This document shows positions 7,021 through 7,076 of a stretch of 7,076 nucleotides of DNA, piece by piece. The position numbers were made by a program, and so were the translations under genes. Origin of the DNA: Prevotellaceae bacterium UBA5903 (GTDB lineage Bacteria > Bacteroidota > Bacteroidia > Bacteroidales > Bacteroidaceae); NCBI GenBank assembly GCA_002431845.1, contig DJEH01000101.1, positions 276 through 7,351 of the forward strand, read 5' to 3'. How positions within the stretch are numbered: position 1 is the first letter of the stretch; the number at the start of each line of letters is the position of its first letter. The notes under the pieces were generated by a model. That model was not told the origin of the DNA, searched no databases, and was given only the letters and a program-made list of their open reading frames with translations.

Positions 7021-7046
7021 ATAATTAGGTGTTCATAATTATTTTT
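7021..7046 (+). terminator. AT-only hairpin with T-run, weak terminator candidate
   Basis: Bases ataatta (7021-7027) and taattat (7036-7042) are perfect complements around an eight-base loop, followed at once by four T (7043-7046). The geometry is that of an intrinsic terminator for ileS, but the stem has no G-C pair and would be unstable. It follows directly on the longer inverted repeat and may work with it. Chance in AT-rich DNA is a serious alternative. Confidence 0.3.
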
Positions 7047-7053
7047 ATATTTG
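7046..7053 (+). promoter_or_regulatory. Candidate -7 element of the tRNA promoter
   Basis: TATATTTG fits TAnnTTTG exactly. It ends 11 bases before the probable tRNA 5' end at 7065, so transcription would begin a few bases upstream of the mature tRNA, a common layout. No clear -33 TTTG lies at the usual 19-21 base spacing. Confidence 0.45.
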
Positions 7054-7064
7054 AAGTGCTTTAT

Positions 7065-7076
7065 GGGGATGTAGCT
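7065..7076 (+). tRNA. Partial tRNA gene (5' end only), cut by window edge
   Basis: The last 12 bases, ggggatgtagct, fit the start of a tRNA: seven acceptor-stem bases (ggggatg), then T8 and A9, then gct opening the D-stem. The same TAGCTC(AG) context follows the acceptor stem in many bacterial tRNAs. A -7 promoter element lies just upstream. The amino acid cannot be told because the anticodon is outside the window; a GGGG acceptor start is compatible with alanine, among others. Twelve bases cannot prove the call. Confidence 0.5.

Overview
The window reads as a chromosomal housekeeping segment from a member of the Bacteroidota, most likely order Bacteroidales and Prevotella-like. The evidence is the style of the proteins (an eukaryote-like IleRS of 1180 residues, and a PyrK/PyrD class 1B pair), moderate AT-richness, the absence of Shine-Dalgarno sequences before the genes, and perfect copies of the Bacteroidota -7 promoter element TAnnTTTG where promoters are expected. 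The genus is an inference; no rRNA gene or other marker settles it.

Left part (4-3095, all on the minus strand, read right to left): pyrK and pyrD overlap by 13 bases and encode the two subunits of the NAD-dependent dihydroorotate dehydrogenase of UMP synthesis. After an 87-base gap holding a 13-bp inverted repeat come a SUI1/YciH-family translation factor and, 18 bases further on, a multi-pass membrane protein that I do not recognise. The four genes could form one transcript, or the hairpin could split them into pyrKD and yciH-membrane protein.

Middle (3096-3371): a 276-base divergent intergenic region with a good promoter facing ileS, a weaker candidate facing pyrK, and several short inverted repeats. 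The ileS leader is predicted to be only about 30 bases, so there is no room for a T-box or attenuator.

Right part (3372-7076, plus strand): ileS, complete, carrying GIHH in place of the canonical HIGH signature. Literature on type-2 IleRS links this swap to very strong mupirocin resistance. After ileS comes a 162-base tail with a 20-pair imperfect inverted repeat, an AT-rich hairpin, a -7 element, and at the very end 12 bases that look like the 5' end of a tRNA gene cut by the window edge.

I see no mobile element, CRISPR array, phage gene, toxin-antitoxin pair or defence system. The most interesting points are the altered IleRS signature motif, the structured segment between ileS and the probable tRNA, and the uncharacterised membrane protein linked to a bacterial SUI1 protein.
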